64,000 nucleotides of DNA from GCA-2720865 sp047630275 (GCA_047630275.1 JBLHVN010000002.1:310001-374000); one strand, 5' to 3'; counted from the first letter of the stretch, positions 24,825-34,922 are shown. Numbers and translations: made by a program. The notes: generated from the sequence alone by a model not told the origin.

Positions 24825-25973
24825 TTATTGTTTAGACATAGAGTTATGTGGGTACTCTTGCTGACGGTTTTGGAAAGTGAGGATCTGAGGTTGAAGGATC
24901 CTGCCTTGATCAATAACCAAGGCCCTTCTTATCGTTTCATTTTTTTGCCAACTTTCAGGACCCTCTAGGACAGTTCTTAAATAAACAATTAAAGCAGCAG
25001 AGATACTTCGAGAAGCACTTTCCCATAAATAAGAAGGAGTATGATCAACTGCATAGTAGTCAATACTACCTACTTTAAAAGTGGGTCTATCAAATGAAGT
25101 TGGTTTTGCAAATGAGAAGCCCATTCCTTCATCACAACTCACATCAATGATAAGGCTATTAGGTTTTAAATATTGAACTTCATCTTCTTCAACAAACATA
25201 AAGGGATCGTTTGTATCTTGGAAGCTTCCATTGACTATAATATCAGCCTTACTAATTAGGTCTCGAAACGGGCTTTTGATTCCATCATGCTCAACAACGA
25301 GAAGCCTAGGTTCTGCCCCCACACCTTTTTCAATCCTTACATAATGACAATCAAGCACTTCTTCTCTAACTTCGTGATCAGGTCTTTGTATACAAATAGT
25401 GATATCCCTATAACCTCTAGCCTTCAAAGCATAAATGGCGCCCCTACTGACAGCGCCAAAGCTAAAGATAAGAACTTTCTTCTGATCCCCGTAATGCCCA
25501 TCAATTCCTTTTAACTCCAATGCATGAAGGACTCCACAGTATCCTGCCATTTCGTTATTCTTATAAAAAGTATGCCGCCCAATATTTCCATTAGGTCCCC
25601 AGACAAACATTTCTTCAAATGCGATGAGAGTAAGCTTTCGATCAATAGCAATTTGCGTAACCTCTCGCCCCTGGACACAGTGAGGATAACCCCAAAGGAG
25701 TCCGCCTTTTCTTAATTTTTTAAAATCTTCGAGAACTGGTTTTGCCATAATGACATTACCAAGATCGGTTAATATCTCTTCTCTGGGCATAGTAAAGCCT
25801 GAAGTAAGTTCACAGAGTTCTTTATCTTCAATATTAAAAGGAAGCCCGTAACCTTCTTCAAAGATAAGATGCTTCCGAATTCCTTCTGGAAGTCGCCTTA
25901 AATGATCTGGATGAATAGGCACACGCCTCTCATTGGGTTTCTTTGAAGTACCAATAACACCGATATTAAGCAT
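24825..25973 (-). CDS. Alanine dehydrogenase/PNT-fold oxidoreductase, possibly N5-(carboxyethyl)ornithine synthase-like
   Basis: A protein of 382 residues. The N-terminal MLNIGVIGTSKKPNERRVPI followed by HPDHL is the AlaDh/PNT N-terminal signature, and KKVLIFSFGAVSRGAIYAL is the nucleotide-binding turn, with GAV in place of the usual GxG. IVNGSFQDTNDP and LIIDVSCDEGMGFSF follow as in the family. Alternatives are alanine dehydrogenase or a lysine/saccharopine dehydrogenase relative; the substrate cannot be fixed by eye. It stands alone. Confidence 0.65.
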   Translation of the reverse strand: MLNIGVIGTSKKPNERRVPIHPDHLRRLPEGIRKHLIFEEGYGLPFNIEDKELCELTSGFTMPREEILTDLGNVIMAKPVLEDFKKLRKGGLLWGYPHCVQGREVTQIAIDRKLTLIAFEEMFVWGPNGNIGRHTFYKNNEMAGYCGVLHALELKGIDGHYGDQKKVLIFSFGAVSRGAIYALKARGYRDITICIQRPDHEVREEVLDCHYVRIEKGVGAEPRLLVVEHDGIKSPFRDLISKADIIVNGSFQDTNDPFMFVEEDEVQYLKPNSLIIDVSCDEGMGFSFAKPTSFDRPTFKVGSIDYYAVDHTPSYLWESASRSISAALIVYLRTVLEGPESWQKNETIRRALVIDQGRILQPQILTFQNRQQEYPHNSMSKQ

Positions 25974-26112
25974 AACTATCCTAGGAAAAGGTTTCTAAAA
26001 ACTCTAAATCTAGGATTGATTACAAGGCTTTGCGAAAGTCACAGAGAGCTATAAAAAAGCGTCGATGTTTAAACCTAGCCTGCCTATGGTCCAATAGCAA
26101 TAAATCCGCCAT

Positions 26113-26148
26113 TTTAGGGCCCTAAGCAGGTGTTAGAATCCTAACACC
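26113..26148. promoter_or_regulatory. Two adjacent palindromes upstream of exported protein gene
   Basis: TTAGGGCCCTAA (26113-26124, perfect) is followed four bases later by GGTGTTAG, loop AATC, CTAACACC (26129-26148, perfect eight-pair stem). They lie 87 bp before the preferred start at 26235. They could be an operator pair, an attenuator or an upstream gene terminator; no T-run follows. Confidence 0.35.
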
Positions 26149-26234
26149 CCATGGAAACTTTTCTCCATCCCTCCAAAAAAGCTCATTGTCCCGTAAGATT
26201 TAGGAAAAGTTTAACTATTTCAACTGGAATCACT

Positions 26235-26684
26235 ATGAAGAATCTCTTTTTAACATGTGCTGTTCTTGGATCACTGGTAACAACTGCCAATGCTTCAGAT
26301 CTTATTAAAAACCTCTATTCGGGAACTGAGATTCAATTCACTCAAGGTATTCAATTAAAAGAGGGACAAAAAGCCCTAATGGTTGGTTCTAGAAAATGCC
26401 GCTTTAAGTTTGCAACAGCAGCTAGTGGGAAACAGCATATTGAAGAAGGACAAGCTCTGATTGTCTCTCACGTTGAAGCAAGTCCATCAAGACTAATTCA
26501 AAACCCTTCAACCGGAAAACTCATTACTGCTCATCCAAGTATTAAGGTAAGATTTAAAGGAAAGAAGTCGGTCTTAAGTTGTCGTGGTGAATATGCTCTA
26601 GAATTAGATATTGAGAAGCTAGAGTCAGATAACCTCATCAAGATTATCCCTCCAAGTGAAAGCACTCGATTTAATATTGATTAA
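26235..26684 (+). CDS. Exported protein of unknown function
   Basis: A protein of 149 residues from the ATG at 26235 (GGAA upstream), which opens a signal peptide (MKNLFLTCAVLGSLVTTANA). The longer ORF from 26151 hides it. The mature part has two Cys (RKCRFKF and LSCRGEY) and beta-strand-rich sequence. No family is recognised. It is convergent with the cold-shock gene, overlapping it by 4 nt. Confidence 0.75.
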   Translation: MKNLFLTCAVLGSLVTTANASDLIKNLYSGTEIQFTQGIQLKEGQKALMVGSRKCRFKFATAASGKQHIEEGQALIVSHVEASPSRLIQNPSTGKLITAHPSIKVRFKGKKSVLSCRGEYALELDIEKLESDNLIKIIPPSESTRFNID

Positions 26685-27112
26685 GATTCTTCATCAAATC
26701 TTTCTTTATCAATGAACTTTATATGAATAGCGATAGGTCCTTTTGGGCCTATGCTCATTTCAAATTCCACGCGGTCATTCTCATAGAGTTTCTCACCGCC
26801 AAGTGCGGTTGAATGAAAGAAGAGGTCCTCACCGTCTGAATCGGGATCAATAAAGCCAAAGCCTTTTTCCTCATCATAGAACTTAACCACTCCCTGAAGT
26901 AGGGTTCCTTCAACATCTTTTTTTGTTTTAGGCTTAACGATGATATCACCCCAGATGATCTCAGTGATGGCCTCAATCTTATCGCCTTTATGAATCTTCT
27001 CTAATTTCTCAATCACAGACTCTTCCGTCTTTTCATCCACAATCAAGTTAGCTCTTTTTCTTTTTTTGGTTTTCTTTGTATCGTATTTAACAAGCTCTAC
27101 ATTTATTGACAT
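26681..27112 (-). CDS. Cold-shock domain protein with N-terminal extension
   Basis: A protein of 143 residues. Residues 65-135 are a cold-shock domain: GVVKFYDEEKGFGFIDPD has the RNP1-type KGFGFI, and DLFFHST the RNP2-type FFH. The first 60 residues are basic (KKTKKRKRAN) and not recognised. It binds single-stranded RNA or DNA by family. It lies 19 nt downstream of gltB on the same strand. Confidence 0.88.
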   Translation of the reverse strand: MSINVELVKYDTKKTKKRKRANLIVDEKTEESVIEKLEKIHKGDKIEAITEIIWGDIIVKPKTKKDVEGTLLQGVVKFYDEEKGFGFIDPDSDGEDLFFHSTALGGEKLYENDRVEFEMSIGPKGPIAIHIKFIDKERFDEES

Positions 27113-27131
27113 ACTTCCTCTTTAGTAAGAC

Positions 27132-30100
27132 CTAAACCTCACTTTGATCATTTATTCCTATGAACTTACTTATATCATTTAATCCGTATTTAATAGGGCC
27201 TCCAAAGAGAGAGTTAAACTTTGCCAGGTAGCTCTCTATAAACTTCTTATCTTGAACACTTATAGAGCCTTCTTTGAGGTAATCCTTGTTTATAAATCCA
27301 CTATTTGCCTTAAGAGTAAAGAGTCTTCCCCCTGTCATCCCAGAACCTATATTCTCTAGAGCAGGCCCTAGGATGAAGACACTTCCCCCAGTCATATACT
27401 CACAAGCGTGAAGCCCAGCACCTAAGATCATGGCAACAGCCCCCGAGTTTCTAACGCCAAAGCGGTCTCCAGCCAAGCCATTTAAAAAGAACTCTCCACC
27501 AATAGCTCCGTATAAACAGGCGTTCCCCACCAAAACATTTGACTCTGGAGCCAATTGAGAATCTTTATAAGGGGAGATAACCACTTCTCCTCCGCTCATG
27601 GATTTTGCTACGCCATCATTAGCTTCTCCAAGAAGTTTTATCTTCATGCCTTTACAGGTAAAGGCCGCGAAGCCCTGACCGGCACTTCCTTCTAAATGAA
27701 CTTCAGCCCTTGCTTCTTTCAGAAGAGACATCTCTCCGGCTAGGCTAGAGCATACGGCCCTTTGGCTTGAATGAATCTTTTTTGAAGTCTTTAAACTTCC
27801 TTTAGATTTTCTAAATTCATCTAAAAGCTCTTGATTAAGGGAGTTATAATCAACTTCAGTATAGGCGACTCTATGAATTTCATGTTCGGAGTCTTTCTTA
27901 AAATAATCAAGATTTAGGTTTGATTCACTATAAATGTCTTTGAATCTTTCATTAAAGACTAAGCAATCATTGCGCCCAATGATGTCTTCAAAACTCTTAA
28001 AGCCCATTGAGGCCACAATATGGCTTACATCTTGGGCTATATAGTGAAAGAGCTTTACAGTGCTCTCTACTCTCCCTGAATACTTGGCCTTAAACTTAGG
28101 GTCTTGAGTCGCGATTCCTTTCGGGCAGGTATTCTTATGACAAATACGGGCCATAATACAACCTTGCGAAACAAGAGCGAGCTTTCCAAACTCAAATTCT
28201 TCAGCTCCAAGAAGACCAGCTTTAACAATATCGGCCCCGGTCAATAGTCCACCATCAGTTCTAAGAGTTACATACTTTCTAAGTCCTTGAGAAACAAGTT
28301 CTCTATGAACTTCTAAAAGTCCAATCTCAAAGGGAAGCCCTGTATGCTTCATGCTCATTAAGACAGCTGCTCCGGTTCCGCCGCTTCCTCCTGAGACATG
28401 AACAATATCAGCTCCCGCTTTCACCACTCCACAGGCGATCGCCCCTATATTCTTTCCTGAGACTAACTTTACGCTTACTTTTAAGCTTGGTTTAAGCTGC
28501 TTTATTTCATAGATAAGCTCAGCCAAGTCTTCAATACTGTAGATATCGTGTTGCGGTGGAGGTGAGATAAGATCAACACCAATGTTGGAAAAGCGCGCCT
28601 TAGCAATGCTAGCGTCTACCTTGATTCCCATGAGCTGACCACCCTCTCCAGGCTTTGCTCCTTGGGCGATCTTAATTTGCACTTCATCGCCGGTGACAAG
28701 GTACTCAGCGCAAACCCCAAAGCGCCCTGAAGCAATTTGTTTAATCTTTGCGGTTAATCCATTTTCAAAATAGTAAGGATTCTCTCCCCCTTCACCAGAG
28801 TTTGATCTCCCCCCCATTTCTTTAAAGGCCAAGATTAGATCACGCTGCGACTCTGCTGAAATAGAACCAAAACTCATAGCGCCACTGCCAAATCTTTTAA
28901 CAATCTCACTAGCGGCTTCAGGATCTTTAGCCTTCGCCGATTTTTTAAAAGTTAAAAGATCTCTAATATTTAAAGGGTATGCATTAACCTCGTCATTGAA
29001 CTGCTTCCATAGTTCTATGGCCTTTGGGTCATTGAACTCTAAATCTAAGGCTTGATGGATTAGCCTAGATCTTTTAGAGGTTAATGAATGCCTCTCTCCT
29101 TTTTTCTCTGATGCATGTTCTTTATAGATAAAGTTACTTGGCAAAGCTCCAATATGCTTGGCTGAATACTCAGATTTATTTGTGATCTCTGCCACTAAGT
29201 GTTTTATTTCTAAGCCACCAAAGGTTAGTTTATGTTCTGGAAAGAAAGCTTTAAGGATCTCTTTAGCTAACCCTATAATTGTAAAGAGTTCAGATCCCTT
29301 ATAAGAGCGCAGCACTGAGATACCTCTCTTTGCCATTACTTTTAGAAGTCCACCTTCCATGGCCTTGATAATCCGCTTCTCTTTTTCATCAACACTAAAG
29401 TCTTTAAGTTCATCACTTTCTCTTGATCGCGCTATTTCTAAGGCTAGGTAAGGACAGACGGCGCTAGCTCCAAAAGCAATTAGGACAGCCAGTTGATGGG
29501 AGTTCTTAATTTCCCCTGAATCTATAACAATAGAGACACGAAGATTGATTCCTTTGTTGTTCAAGGCCATTTGAATAGAGCGCATAACTAAGATGGAAGG
29601 AATTGGAGCGCGGTTCTCATTCACTAAGCGGTCACTTAGGATTAAAACACTGGCCGCGTTTCGAACCACATGCAAGGCTTCTTTGGTGAGCTCTTCAAGT
29701 CTTTCTCTAAAGCCCTCTTCACCTTTAGTTACATCATAACAAATATCAAGTTCCGCTACTTTGAGAATGGATCTTTTTAGTTCCTCTAATTGACCCAAGC
29801 TTAAAACCGGGCCTTTTAAACAAATCCCTTTTTGAGGAGGAATCATCTCTTTAGGTTCAAAGATATTAGGTGTTCGCCCTAAATTCATACTCAAGTCAGT
29901 TACAAATCTTTCTCTTATATAATCAAGAGGTGGATTGGTGACTTGGGCGAAGTTTTGAAAGAAATAATCATAAAAAGACCTATGAACCTCGCTGAGAACA
30001 GGCAGCCTCGCCGTATCTCCCATAGAACCAAATGGCTCAGAAGCTGCGTCAATCATAGGATAGATTTCATTTTTTAAATCTTCTTTAGTGATATGAAACT

Positions 30101-31379
30101 TTGATAAGTAATAATCTCTTTGCTCCTCAGTAAATTCTTCCTTTGGAGATGAAAATTCAAGAGGCTCTAACCTGGCATCAAACTTGGCATCTTGATAGTA
30201 CTTAGAGTCTTCAGGATTCTTAAAAAGGATCTCACCTGTCATAAGGTGGATCGTAACAGAACGTCCCGCGTACAAGGCTCCTTGCTGTTCAATCTTATCA
30301 GGGTCAATCTCAAAGGATCCCGCTTCACTACAAACATAAAAATGATCTTTTGTTCGGTGCCAGCGGCAAGGCCTAAAGCCATTTCGATCAAGACGAGCCC
30401 CAATTCTTTTACCATCACTAAAAGTGACAAGGGCCGGACCATCCCAAGGTTCCATGGCACGGGACCAAAACTCGTAGAAACCAGATTTCTCAGAGCGAGC
30501 AGGAGGGATCATAATAGCGAGGATTTCATTGAGATGAGGAATCGAGCTCCTATACTTTAAGGCCTCAGCCATACCGTTTAAGTTTCCAGAGTCCGAAGTG
30601 CCTTTTTGAGTTAAGATCTGATCGACCTCTAAGCCAGCTGACTTCTCTCTAGAGAAGGCTGCTGCCTTATTACCTTCGATTGTATTGATCTCACCATTAT
30701 GAGCAATGAGGCGAAAGGGTTGAACCTTATCCCAACTCGGTAAAGTATTGGTACTAAAACGTCTATGAAAGATAACAAACCGAGACTTATACCTAGGGTC
30801 TTTTAAGTCAGGATAGAACTCTTCAAGCTGAGCTGAAGTGGCCATGGCCTTGTAAATAATGGTCCTACTTGAGAGTGAAGTGAAGAAGAACTCTCCTCTA
30901 AGACCCGCTTCTCTATGCTTTGATCGGGTCATTTGTTTCGCCATATAGAGTAAGTTGTTAAAGGACTCATGAGTTCTGCAATGCTTAGGTCTTAAGATAA
31001 AGGCCTGAATGATCCTCGGGGCCCGGGCAATGACCGAGTCCTCAAGGGCTTTTTCATTTATAGGAACATCTCTATAAGATTCAATCTTCAGATTATAATT
31101 GGCAAAGGTTTTCTCAAAGATCTCTATTGAAGACCTAAATAACTTCTCGTCTTTTGGGACAAAGAGGCAGGCCACTGCAAACTTATCCCTTTTTTTTCCT
31201 AATAGTTCCCAAGGAATAGAGGTCATAATCCCAGCACCGTCGCCAATAATACCTGACCGATCTGTCCCACCACGATGCTCCACATTCTTCAACGCAGTTA
31301 GCCCCGAGACTAAGATGTCATGAGATTTTTCTTTTTTAAGAGATGTTAAGAAGCCTACGCCACAGTTTGAATATTCCAT
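27132..31379 (-). CDS. gltB: Glutamate synthase large subunit
   Basis: About 1415 residues, the usual length. The N-terminal nucleophile Cys6 is in SNCGVGFL (glutaminase domain), followed by HRGGTDRSG. The central and FMN domains include SGEGGENPYYFENG, KIAQGAKPGEGGQL and DIVHVSGGSGGTGAA. The 3Fe-4S Cys cluster is in CIMARICHKNTCPKGIA, and the C-terminal GXGXG-type domain includes GEANDGVAKSMSGGE. It makes two glutamates from glutamine and 2-oxoglutarate. The start at 31379 keeps a short propeptide before Cys; in-frame ATG (31391) and TTG (31397) starts are also possible. No small subunit gene is nearby. It is divergent from ppc. Confidence 0.96.
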   Translation of the reverse strand: MEYSNCGVGFLTSLKKEKSHDILVSGLTALKNVEHRGGTDRSGIIGDGAGIMTSIPWELLGKKRDKFAVACLFVPKDEKLFRSSIEIFEKTFANYNLKIESYRDVPINEKALEDSVIARAPRIIQAFILRPKHCRTHESFNNLLYMAKQMTRSKHREAGLRGEFFFTSLSSRTIIYKAMATSAQLEEFYPDLKDPRYKSRFVIFHRRFSTNTLPSWDKVQPFRLIAHNGEINTIEGNKAAAFSREKSAGLEVDQILTQKGTSDSGNLNGMAEALKYRSSIPHLNEILAIMIPPARSEKSGFYEFWSRAMEPWDGPALVTFSDGKRIGARLDRNGFRPCRWHRTKDHFYVCSEAGSFEIDPDKIEQQGALYAGRSVTIHLMTGEILFKNPEDSKYYQDAKFDARLEPLEFSSPKEEFTEEQRDYYLSKFHITKEDLKNEIYPMIDAASEPFGSMGDTARLPVLSEVHRSFYDYFFQNFAQVTNPPLDYIRERFVTDLSMNLGRTPNIFEPKEMIPPQKGICLKGPVLSLGQLEELKRSILKVAELDICYDVTKGEEGFRERLEELTKEALHVVRNAASVLILSDRLVNENRAPIPSILVMRSIQMALNNKGINLRVSIVIDSGEIKNSHQLAVLIAFGASAVCPYLALEIARSRESDELKDFSVDEKEKRIIKAMEGGLLKVMAKRGISVLRSYKGSELFTIIGLAKEILKAFFPEHKLTFGGLEIKHLVAEITNKSEYSAKHIGALPSNFIYKEHASEKKGERHSLTSKRSRLIHQALDLEFNDPKAIELWKQFNDEVNAYPLNIRDLLTFKKSAKAKDPEAASEIVKRFGSGAMSFGSISAESQRDLILAFKEMGGRSNSGEGGENPYYFENGLTAKIKQIASGRFGVCAEYLVTGDEVQIKIAQGAKPGEGGQLMGIKVDASIAKARFSNIGVDLISPPPQHDIYSIEDLAELIYEIKQLKPSLKVSVKLVSGKNIGAIACGVVKAGADIVHVSGGSGGTGAAVLMSMKHTGLPFEIGLLEVHRELVSQGLRKYVTLRTDGGLLTGADIVKAGLLGAEEFEFGKLALVSQGCIMARICHKNTCPKGIATQDPKFKAKYSGRVESTVKLFHYIAQDVSHIVASMGFKSFEDIIGRNDCLVFNERFKDIYSESNLNLDYFKKDSEHEIHRVAYTEVDYNSLNQELLDEFRKSKGSLKTSKKIHSSQRAVCSSLAGEMSLLKEARAEVHLEGSAGQGFAAFTCKGMKIKLLGEANDGVAKSMSGGEVVISPYKDSQLAPESNVLVGNACLYGAIGGEFFLNGLAGDRFGVRNSGAVAMILGAGLHACEYMTGGSVFILGPALENIGSGMTGGRLFTLKANSGFINKDYLKEGSISVQDKKFIESYLAKFNSLFGGPIKYGLNDISKFIGINDQSEV

Positions 31380-31529
31380 GATCAAAATCATACACAATTT
31401 TACCTAGAGGAACCACAATACTTGTGCAAAACAAAAGGTCATTTGCCTCTATAAATCTATAGGCAAAAAAATGGAAAGGGCTTACAGTTTAGCTCTAGGA
31501 TCACTAATCTAAAAACACTAGAGATAAAA

Positions 31530-33860
31530 ATGACAAGACAAAAAAGCATACCAAAAGACTTACAACTGCTCGTTTACTGGGCCGTGGGAATTCTTGGACA
31601 GGCCATTAAGAAAGAGTACGGATCTAAGACTTATACTAAGATTGAAGCCTTAAGAAAGACTATGAAAGGCCTTCGCAAGTCTACTCCTGAAGAACTCTAT
31701 AAGGGGCTTTTAGTTGAAAAAAAGAAGATTGAGAAACTAGCGACTTCAGAGCTTGAAGAGATTGCCCTCAGCTTTTCATTCATGCTTGAATTAATCAACC
31801 GCTGTGAAAATGCTTATCGTTCCCACAAGTTAAGTTTAAAAGAGCCCACCTCCATAGAAGAAAAACCCTATGCCATTATCATGGTTTTAACGGCCCACCC
31901 TACTGAGGCTAGAAGCCCACAAGTTTTAGAGCTCTTCTTAGCCATCCAAGGTTTATTGATCAAGGTTCTAAAAGAAGGACAAAAGAAATATGAAAGTGAA
32001 CTTCACCATCTTCTTTTAGTTTCTTTAAAGCTATCAATCGCTAGAAGAAGCAAGCCAAGTGTCTTAGATGAAGCTCAAAATATATATTCTTATATCCTAC
32101 AACCAGAGATCTTAAAGAGCTTGATTGATTTTTCGGAAAAAGGAATCAACGTCTCTTTTCGCGCTTGGGTTGGTGGGGATAAAGATGGGCATCCAGGAGT
32201 GAATGAAAAGACGATGCTCCAAAGCTTGAATATTTCTAGAAGAATGATCTCCGCTTATATCTCAAAGAAGCTAAATACTGTGGATAATATTGCAAGGCTT
32301 ATTGAGAGAGATGAATTTAAAACAGTAAAAACCCAATTGGTTTTATGTAAAGAAAAGATAAAGTCCCTTCAATCGATTAAAAAAGGCGATGGTGAACTTG
32401 TAAGATCCTTTGACCAATCCTTTCAACTTCTCTGCAAAGAATATTTAAAACATATGCAAGTGGTCTCCCCAAGACTTGAAGAGATCAAGAGGCTTTTATG
32501 GATCTTCCCTGCCATGGTTGTCCCTCTAGAAGTTCGAGAAGATAGTGAAGTCGTGGCAGAAGCTTTACAGAGCAGCACACCACTTGCCATAGAGAAGATG
32601 CTCATCTTACTAAAAGAAATCTCTTCAGGACACGACGCCAAATGGTATGTTCGAGGATTTATCTTAAGCATGGTGGAATCTCATAAGGATATTATCAACG
32701 GTCATAGATTAGTCTCTAAGGTCTTTAAAAACTACAAGATCCCTATTGTTCCTCTCTTTGAGAATGAAAAGGCCCTCACTCAAGCTAAATCCATTTTAAC
32801 TGAACTTTTTAAAGAGAAAGCCAATATCCCAAAGCACCATTTAAAACTCTGGGGTGGCCGCTATGAAGTTATGGTTGGCTATTCAGATTCCTCTAAAGAA
32901 AATGGGGTCTTCCCTAGCCGCTTTCTCATCTCAAACGCTTTAAAGGTCATCGAGAAGACTCTGAGATCTTATAAACTAACTCCTGTTTTCTTTCATGGAT
33001 CAGGGGGAAGCATTGAAAGAGGCGGCGGCTCTATAAAAGAGCAAACCAGGTGGTGGCCTAAGTCAGCCCTCAATATCTTCAAGGCAACAATCCAAGGAGA
33101 GATGGTGGCGAGAAATTTTGGAGACGAAAAGATATTTTCAAGCCAAATTACAAAGATTGCAGCTCAACTAGGACAGGCTAAAAAAGAAAGCCATACTGAA
33201 AAGCCAGATCTTCTTTTAGAGCGTTTTTCAAACTTGATTCAAGAAAAGTACTCAAAAACAATAGCCGACCCTGATTTTAAGAATGTCATTGATAGCGCCA
33301 CTCCTTATAGCTTCTTAAGCCACTTAAAGATTGGCTCCCGTCCTTCAAAAAGAGCCACTGGAGGAGACAGTCTCAAATTAAGGGCCATACCATGGATCCT
33401 CTGCTGGACTCAAACACGAGTTCTCTTTCCTACTTGGTGGGGTATCGGAAGTGCATGGGAAGATCTTAGTAAAGATGAAAAGAACATCTTTAAAAATGAG
33501 TATCAGAACAACCCTTTAGTTTCATCATTCTTAAATGCTCTAGGCTTTACCTTAGCCAAGGTTGAACTTGGAGTTTGGAAGATCTATTTATCGCAAAGCA
33601 AGTTAGCTCCTAGCAAACAAGAGGAAGTCTATTCTTCATTTGAAACTGAATACAACAAATCTATTAAGTTCTTTAAGGCGGTAACAAAGAAGAATGAGCT
33701 CCTCTGGTTCAGACCATGGCTGCAAGAAAGTATCAACTTTCGATCTCCCATGATTCACCCCTTAAACTTGATTCAGCTCGAGGCCCTTAAGAGGGGTGAA
33801 ATTAATTTACTTAGTGATACTGTAACGGGAATTTCCTGTGGGATGTTAACGACAGGATAG
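31530..33860 (+). CDS. ppc: Phosphoenolpyruvate carboxylase
   Basis: A protein of 776 residues, about 100 shorter than the E. coli enzyme but with all signatures: LTAHPTEARSP with the catalytic His, FRAWVGGDKDGHPGVN, VMVGYSDSSKENG, FFHGSGGSIERGGGS, QGEMVARNFG, LKIGSRPSKR, AIPWILCWTQTR and the C-terminal GMLTTG. It carboxylates PEP to oxaloacetate, refilling the TCA cycle. It is divergent from gltB, which uses 2-oxoglutarate, so the shared 150 bp region may coordinate carbon and nitrogen supply (inference). Confidence 0.95.
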   Translation: MTRQKSIPKDLQLLVYWAVGILGQAIKKEYGSKTYTKIEALRKTMKGLRKSTPEELYKGLLVEKKKIEKLATSELEEIALSFSFMLELINRCENAYRSHKLSLKEPTSIEEKPYAIIMVLTAHPTEARSPQVLELFLAIQGLLIKVLKEGQKKYESELHHLLLVSLKLSIARRSKPSVLDEAQNIYSYILQPEILKSLIDFSEKGINVSFRAWVGGDKDGHPGVNEKTMLQSLNISRRMISAYISKKLNTVDNIARLIERDEFKTVKTQLVLCKEKIKSLQSIKKGDGELVRSFDQSFQLLCKEYLKHMQVVSPRLEEIKRLLWIFPAMVVPLEVREDSEVVAEALQSSTPLAIEKMLILLKEISSGHDAKWYVRGFILSMVESHKDIINGHRLVSKVFKNYKIPIVPLFENEKALTQAKSILTELFKEKANIPKHHLKLWGGRYEVMVGYSDSSKENGVFPSRFLISNALKVIEKTLRSYKLTPVFFHGSGGSIERGGGSIKEQTRWWPKSALNIFKATIQGEMVARNFGDEKIFSSQITKIAAQLGQAKKESHTEKPDLLLERFSNLIQEKYSKTIADPDFKNVIDSATPYSFLSHLKIGSRPSKRATGGDSLKLRAIPWILCWTQTRVLFPTWWGIGSAWEDLSKDEKNIFKNEYQNNPLVSSFLNALGFTLAKVELGVWKIYLSQSKLAPSKQEEVYSSFETEYNKSIKFFKAVTKKNELLWFRPWLQESINFRSPMIHPLNLIQLEALKRGEINLLSDTVTGISCGMLTTG

Positions 33861-33871
33861 TTGATAAGAAA

Positions 33872-34132
33872 TTATCTTCCTCTTTTAGCTTTCATTAAGG
33901 CGATCTTTTCAAGGTCTCTGAGATAGATATTTTCGATTTTCTCTCTGGCCCAAGGAGTCTTTCTCAAGAACTTAAGAATGGGCTTCATGATGGGCTTGGC
34001 TTCTTGCTCAAAGGCCCTGATCTTTGTCATAGAAAGAAGTTCTTTATAGCCATGAAGGTCTATGACATCTCTTAAGATCATCTCTAAAGTTATTCCGTGT
34101 AAAAGGTCTCTTGAATTGGACGAATCACTCAC
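33872..34132 (-). CDS. VF530 family DNA-binding protein
   Basis: A protein of 86 residues. LLHGITLEMILRDVIDLHGYKEL and the near-invariant LKFLRKTPWAREKIENIYL are the VF530 (DUF2132) signature. VF530 is a small helical domain thought to bind DNA. It is the last gene of the mgtE-truA run. Confidence 0.9.
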   Translation of the reverse strand: MSDSSNSRDLLHGITLEMILRDVIDLHGYKELLSMTKIRAFEQEAKPIMKPILKFLRKTPWAREKIENIYLRDLEKIALMKAKRGR

Positions 34133-34145
34133 TGCTCACCTATTG

Positions 34146-34919
34146 CTAGTATTCTATATTTATTAAATGAAGCCCCCTTGAAGGAGCTTTAGTACGTATG
34201 CCATGAATTTCACCACTACTCAATGATAGATCTAGCTCTTCAAGGGTTAATTTCCCCATGCCGACATCCCATAAGGCGCCCATGAGGTATCTCACCATAT
34301 AACGCAAAAAACCAGTTCCCTTTATTTTGAGAAAATAGATTTCATTTTCAAAAGTAAGAAAGCTTGTTCTTTCGATTGAACAGCTTAAGAGCTCTCTATA
34401 GGGAGAGGCCGGATCAGGACCTTGGGAGGAAAAGCTTTTAAAATTATGCATCCCAACCAATCTTTGACAGGCCTCTTTCATCTTCTCTAAGTCGGGCTTC
34501 TCTGGAAAAGAATAGATCGTCTCTGAGAAGGCGGCATTCTCGTTTTGATCGGTAGTAAAGTAGTAGTGATACTCTTTATTTTTACAATCTCTGTTAACAT
34601 TAAAGTCCTCATGAATGAACTCACTACTTAGAACCTTAATATCAGCTGGTAGCTTTGAGTTCATACCTCTCGTTAAGTTCTCTGGAGATACTTCCCTAGG
34701 AAGAACCACTTTTAAAACTTGCCCACTTGCATGAACGCCAGCATCAGTTCGGCTAGCACCGATGACCTGGAAGCCTTTATGCTTGGCTATATCTGACACA
34801 ACCCTTTGCACATGATTTTGAACAGTCTCTTCTTGAGTGGTTTGAAATTGCCAACCATAATAATGAGTCCCTTTATAGGAGAGCTTCAATTTATAAGTAA
34901 ATTTTGATTCCGTTTTCAC
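34146..34919 (-). CDS. truA: tRNA pseudouridine(38-40) synthase
   Basis: A protein of 257 residues. GASRTDAGVHASGQV holds the catalytic Asp59, and YHYYF, FLRYMVRYLMGALWDVG and the closing APSRGLHLINIEY complete the TruA pattern. It makes pseudouridine in the tRNA anticodon arm. It begins with GTG, 3 nt after the exported protein gene, so translation is likely coupled. Confidence 0.94.
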   Translation of the reverse strand: MKTESKFTYKLKLSYKGTHYYGWQFQTTQEETVQNHVQRVVSDIAKHKGFQVIGASRTDAGVHASGQVLKVVLPREVSPENLTRGMNSKLPADIKVLSSEFIHEDFNVNRDCKNKEYHYYFTTDQNENAAFSETIYSFPEKPDLEKMKEACQRLVGMHNFKSFSSQGPDPASPYRELLSCSIERTSFLTFENEIYFLKIKGTGFLRYMVRYLMGALWDVGMGKLTLEELDLSLSSGEIHGIRTKAPSRGLHLINIEY

Positions 34920-34922
34920 TTT

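Noticed and set aside
30192..30560. 122-residue ORF antisense to gltB
   Set aside because: It is a shadow of the gltB frame with no start signal or family match.
31398..31529. Possible NtrC or sigma-54 sites between gltB and ppc
   Set aside because: I could not find a convincing GG-N10-GC element; the space is simply AT-rich.
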